Shown in pieces: positions 5,581-7,849 of a stretch of DNA of 7,849 nucleotides (positions within the stretch are counted from its first letter, which is position 1; each line of letters starts with the position of its first letter). Below the pieces are notes generated by a model. It was not told the DNA's origin. It searched no databases and saw only the letters and a program-made list of their open reading frames with translations. Source of the DNA: an uncultured Eubacteriales bacterium (GTDB taxonomy: Bacteria; Bacillota; Clostridia; Oscillospirales; Oscillospiraceae). The stretch covers positions 1 through 7,849 of the forward strand of contig CABSAB010000052.1 of assembly GCA_902475515.1 (NCBI GenBank). Reading direction: 5' to 3'. The position numbers and the translations under genes are program-made.

Positions 5581-5626
5581 CTGTGCGGCGATGCAACCCT
5601 CTGCATCGCCGCACAGCTTCTTTTTT
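5581..5626. terminator. Bidirectional intrinsic terminator between convergent genes
   Basis: A perfect 15-bp stem (5581-5595 with 5602-5616) has a 6-nt loop. On the plus strand it is followed by CTTC and six T to 5626, ending the acyltransferase transcript. On the minus strand the stem is followed by TTTTTATG, ending the small membrane protein operon. The plus-strand T run overlaps the stop codon of the opposing gene (5625-5627). Confidence 0.93.
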
Positions 5627-5933
5627 AGTCTTCCTTGGTCTCTTCCATGGGGTTAACCACATCGTCCATGGGATTGAAGCTATCCGCTTCCTGTGCCGCC
5701 TCCACAGTCTCTGTGGGGGCTTTCTTCTTTTTGCCGAGGTTCTGGAAGAACAGCTTGATCTTCCGCCGGAAAATGGCCAGGGCCGCACCGCCGGCGATGA
5801 ACAATCCCGCCACCATGGACACCACATAGCTCACCGTGCCGGGGTCCAGATACGCCAGAGCCGGACCGCTCAGCAACAGCATGGCAAAGAAGCCGTAATA
5901 GCACCGAGCCAGGATCTTGTTTGCGATTTTCAT
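5625..5933 (-). CDS. Small exported membrane protein with AYLDPGT motif
   Basis: This protein of 102 residues has a signal peptide at 1-27 (basic start, hydrophobic core at about 13-21, then GPALA with probable cleavage after Ala27). Immediately after is YLDPGTVSYVV (28-38), then a Gly/Ala-rich membrane helix at about 36-54, a basic stop-transfer patch RRKIK (56-60) and a KKKK stretch (68-71). The acidic tail repeats NPM(D/E)(D/E). The arrangement of signal peptide, YLDPGT and one helix ending in basic residues recalls, from memory, a family of small proteins found near envelope polysaccharide or phosphodiesterase genes; no function is established that I can cite. The start is supported by AGGAGG (5942-5947) 8 nt upstream. 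The gene begins 12 bp after the YidC-transferase fusion stop, and that stop codon overlaps its ribosome site, so the two are almost certainly co-transcribed and probably translationally coupled. It is the last gene of the operon. Confidence 0.85.
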   Translation of the reverse strand: MKIANKILARCYYGFFAMLLLSGPALAYLDPGTVSYVVSMVAGLFIAGGAALAIFRRKIKLFFQNLGKKKKAPTETVEAAQEADSFNPMDDVVNPMEETKED

Positions 5934-5941
5934 AGATAATT

Positions 5942-5947
5942 CCTCCT
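5942..5947 (-). promoter_or_regulatory. Ribosome site overlapping the upstream stop codon
   Basis: AGGAGG on the minus strand serves the small membrane protein and shares bases 5946-5947 with the TAG stop codon (5946-5948) of the fusion gene. This suggests coupled translation and linked protein levels. Confidence 0.8.
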
Positions 5948-7849
5948 ACTGATTGGCCCGCCGGGCCTTGATGGTTTCGATCCGCCGCACCAGATACCGT
6001 CCGGCGGCCTCGGCCCCGTGGCCGAGATTGTAAATTTCTTTTTCTTTGACGCTTTTGATGATCTCCCGGAACTCCTCGGGGTTCTCCAGGAGCTTCCCTG
6101 CCACTTCCCCGGCCCGGTCCAGCTCGGTAAGCTCCAGCTCACCGCCCAGCTGGGCCCGGATGCGGATGTCAAAGGGCTCCACCGGAATCTCCTTGTACTG
6201 GGGATTCATGACCTTCATGGGGGTGTTGATATACAGCACCGGTTTCAAGGTGGACAGGGCAAACTCATAGCCCACGTTGGACCAGTCCGTTACCAAAAGG
6301 TCCGCATTATACACCGTGTCTGTGGAGGAGAAATCCGTCTGGATCTCAAAATCCTCGCCGATCCGGTCCCGATACCGGACCATCAGTCCCTCGATCTTCT
6401 CCCCGTACAGCCGCACATATTGGGGATGGGGCCGGACGATGATCCGGCAGTTCAGCCTCGAAAACTCCTCGATGAGCTTGTCCAGACAGGAATCCATGAT
6501 ATTGTCCGTCTGCCAGGATGGCCCGATGAGGATGGTCTTCTTTCTGTTTTCGGTCTTCTCTTTTTTCTCCCAGGCCTCGGTCATCTCGTCCAGAAGGCCG
6601 TAGCCCACCTGCACCAGCCGCCGGGGCTTCAGGTGATAGACCTCCTCGGCCGCCCGGGCCTCCTCCATCTGGTGGGGGCCCACGCAGAACAGCGTGTCAA
6701 AATGGTCCAGGGCGTGGGGCCGCAGGGTCATGTTGTCGCTGGAGACGCCGTGGTCCGTGTAGATGTATTCGATGTCCTTGCGCACCAGGCTCCGCTTGAT
6801 GTGGTAGGTCTCCAGATCCGGCATGGTCATAACGATCATGTCCGCGTCCAGCTTCATCATCAATGTGATGAGCTTCATATCGCCGATATAGTAGCCCACG
6901 ATCCGGGGCTCGCCCATAGTGAAGACGGGGTCCTCCGGGTCCGAAGTCACATAGTGGATGGTCACATCCGAATGGGCAAGGACGTATTCGATCATGCCCT
7001 TAAAATACTTATAAAAGCCGCCGCCCTCGCTGTAGAACACCAGGGTCTTGGGTTCCTTCCCCTGGAGGAACCGCTGGTAGTCCTCCTTCTCCTTTTTCTT
7101 ATAGGGCTCCAGCTTTTTCTTCTGGGCGGCCTCCCGCTCCTTGAGGACGGAAAGCTCCTGCTTGCTCTCCTCCAGGGCCTCGTAGTCGATATATTTGGAG
7201 GGCTTATAGAGGAAGTTCATGAGATAAAGATTCAACAGGGCAAAGATGTTGCTGGCGATCCAGTACACACCCACGCCCGCAGGCACCAGGAACGTAAAGT
7301 AGGTGGAAAAGGCCACCGTGAACAGCGCCACACCCCAGCGGCCCAGGAAGCTCTGCTCCTTCTGGAGCACATTGTCCCGGTTCTGGGCCCAGCAGAGGAG
7401 GAACGTGGAAAGGCAGGACAGAAGCGGTACAAGCCCCAAAAGGTCCAGGTTGATGAGCTTCGGCACCGCCGCCAGGTTGATGCCCAAAAACCACATATCT
7501 ACGCTTTTGGCCTGCTCGATGATCCCGGCGATATCCACCCCGGGGAGCTGATCCGCAAGGCCCATGAACGCGTCGAAGTAGGCGGGGTCCCGCATGGCCT
7601 CCATGACCTTCAGCTGGGCGCCGCTTCCAAGCTCCAGCACGCCCCGCATGGAGGCGGTGGCGTCCACAAAGACCTTGCACACATCCGGGTCCACCCGCAA
7701 AAGATGCTGCATGGGGTTGTAGATCACGTTGATGAGGCCCAGCACCAGAATGATCTGAATGATCATCGGCACCATGCCCAGCATGGGACTGTATTTTTCC
7801 CGCTTATAAAGCTCCATGGTCCCGTCGGTGATGGCGTCCTTGTCGCCAA
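5946..7849 (-). CDS. YidC/Oxa1 membrane insertase fused to CDP-glycerol glycerophosphotransferase domain (5'-truncated by window)
   Basis: The reading frame is open to the window edge. The ATG at 7817 is internal: ten in-frame codons precede it, and its context ELYKREKYSPMLGMVPMIIQ matches the middle of YidC. 633 residues are visible; numbering here counts from that Met. Residues 1-215 are the rest of the YidC/Oxa1 domain, with membrane segments at about 13-34, 107-145 and 163-203, including VPAGVGVYWIASNIF (178-192). The first helix with the groove arginine lies outside. A Lys/Glu-rich probable coiled coil covers about 213-250. From about 257 a TagF-like CDP-glycerol:glycerophosphotransferase domain runs to about 600. 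It has TDHG (354-357), RPHPQ (462-466) and a DLLVTDWSNVGYEFA block (506-520) equivalent to the family's TDYSS motif. No stop or frameshift separates the halves. YidC inserts membrane proteins; TagF-type enzymes transfer glycerol phosphate from CDP-glycerol to teichoic-type polymers. The combined role is unknown. The transferase would be cytoplasmic, the expected side for CDP-glycerol. Confidence 0.9.
   Translation of the reverse strand, partial: GDKDAITDGTMELYKREKYSPMLGMVPMIIQIILVLGLINVIYNPMQHLLRVDPDVCKVFVDATASMRGVLELGSGAQLKVMEAMRDPAYFDAFMGLADQLPGVDIAGIIEQAKSVDMWFLGINLAAVPKLINLDLLGLVPLLSCLSTFLLCWAQNRDNVLQKEQSFLGRWGVALFTVAFSTYFTFLVPAGVGVYWIASNIFALLNLYLMNFLYKPSKYIDYEALEESKQELSVLKEREAAQKKKLEPYKKKEKEDYQRFLQGKEPKTLVFYSEGGGFYKYFKGMIEYVLAHSDVTIHYVTSDPEDPVFTMGEPRIVGYYIGDMKLITLMMKLDADMIVMTMPDLETYHIKRSLVRKDIEYIYTDHGVSSDNMTLRPHALDHFDTLFCVGPHQMEEARAAEEVYHLKPRRLVQVGYGLLDEMTEAWEKKEKTENRKKTILIGPSWQTDNIMDSCLDKLIEEFSRLNCRIIVRPHPQYVRLYGEKIEGLMVRYRDRIGEDFEIQTDFSSTDTVYNADLLVTDWSNVGYEFALSTLKPVLYINTPMKVMNPQYKEIPVEPFDIRIRAQLGGELELTELDRAGEVAGKLLENPEEFREIIKSVKEKEIYNLGHGAEAAGRYLVRRIETIKARRANQ

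Noticed and set aside
7817..7817. Treating the ATG at 7817 as the true start of the fusion gene.
   Set aside because: The frame stays open to the window edge, no ribosome site precedes it, and the Met sits in the middle of the YidC domain, so the first helix must be upstream outside the window.
1..7849. CRISPR arrays, insertion sequences, phage attachment sites, tRNA or rRNA genes.
   Set aside because: I saw no regularly spaced repeats, transposase-like frames, terminal inverted repeats with target duplications, or tRNA cloverleafs in the window.

Overview
The window looks like chromosomal DNA of a GC-rich member of the Firmicutes. Coding sequence is strongly GC3-biased, intergenic DNA is AT-rich, Shine-Dalgarno sites are strong (AAGGAGGT, AGGAGG, GGGGAGG), and promoters carry sigma-A type -10 boxes (TATAAT, TAAAAT). 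The protein families (PrsA-like parvulin behind a zinc ribbon, Gram-positive type YidC, CDP-glycerol glycerophosphotransferase) fit Clostridia. A gut Oscillospiraceae-type organism is my best guess, but it is inference from style and not a database match.

Layout, left to right. An extended -10 promoter with a hairpin at the predicted 5' end of its transcript drives a 488-residue membrane-anchored parvulin foldase (+ strand). The foldase ends in a 14-bp intrinsic terminator shared with a convergent PutP-type Na+/proline symporter (- strand). Upstream of putP is a TetR-family regulator on the same strand. The two are separated by a long wobble-paired hairpin with a T run that probably ends the tetR transcript, and by putP's own promoter. 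Next is a 453-bp divergent intergenic region between tetR (-) and a membrane acyltransferase of the acyltransferase-3 family (+). It holds the promoters and candidate operators of both genes, two further minus-strand promoters, and a run of adjacent hairpins. Two of these hairpins pair fully only if the minus strand is transcribed, so I propose a structured RNA or a long tetR leader. The acyltransferase ends at a bidirectional terminator shared with a convergent two-gene operon (- strand). That operon holds a partial YidC/Oxa1 insertase fused in frame to a CDP-glycerol:glycerophosphotransferase domain, followed 12 bp later by a 102-residue membrane protein with a signal peptide and an AYLDPGT motif. 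The N-terminus of the fusion lies beyond the right edge.

Functionally, much of the window concerns the cell envelope: extracytoplasmic protein folding, glycan or lipid acylation, membrane protein insertion and glycerol-phosphate polymer transfer. The insertase-transferase fusion with its small membrane partner is the most unusual item. The minus-strand RNA candidate in the divergent intergenic region is the second.
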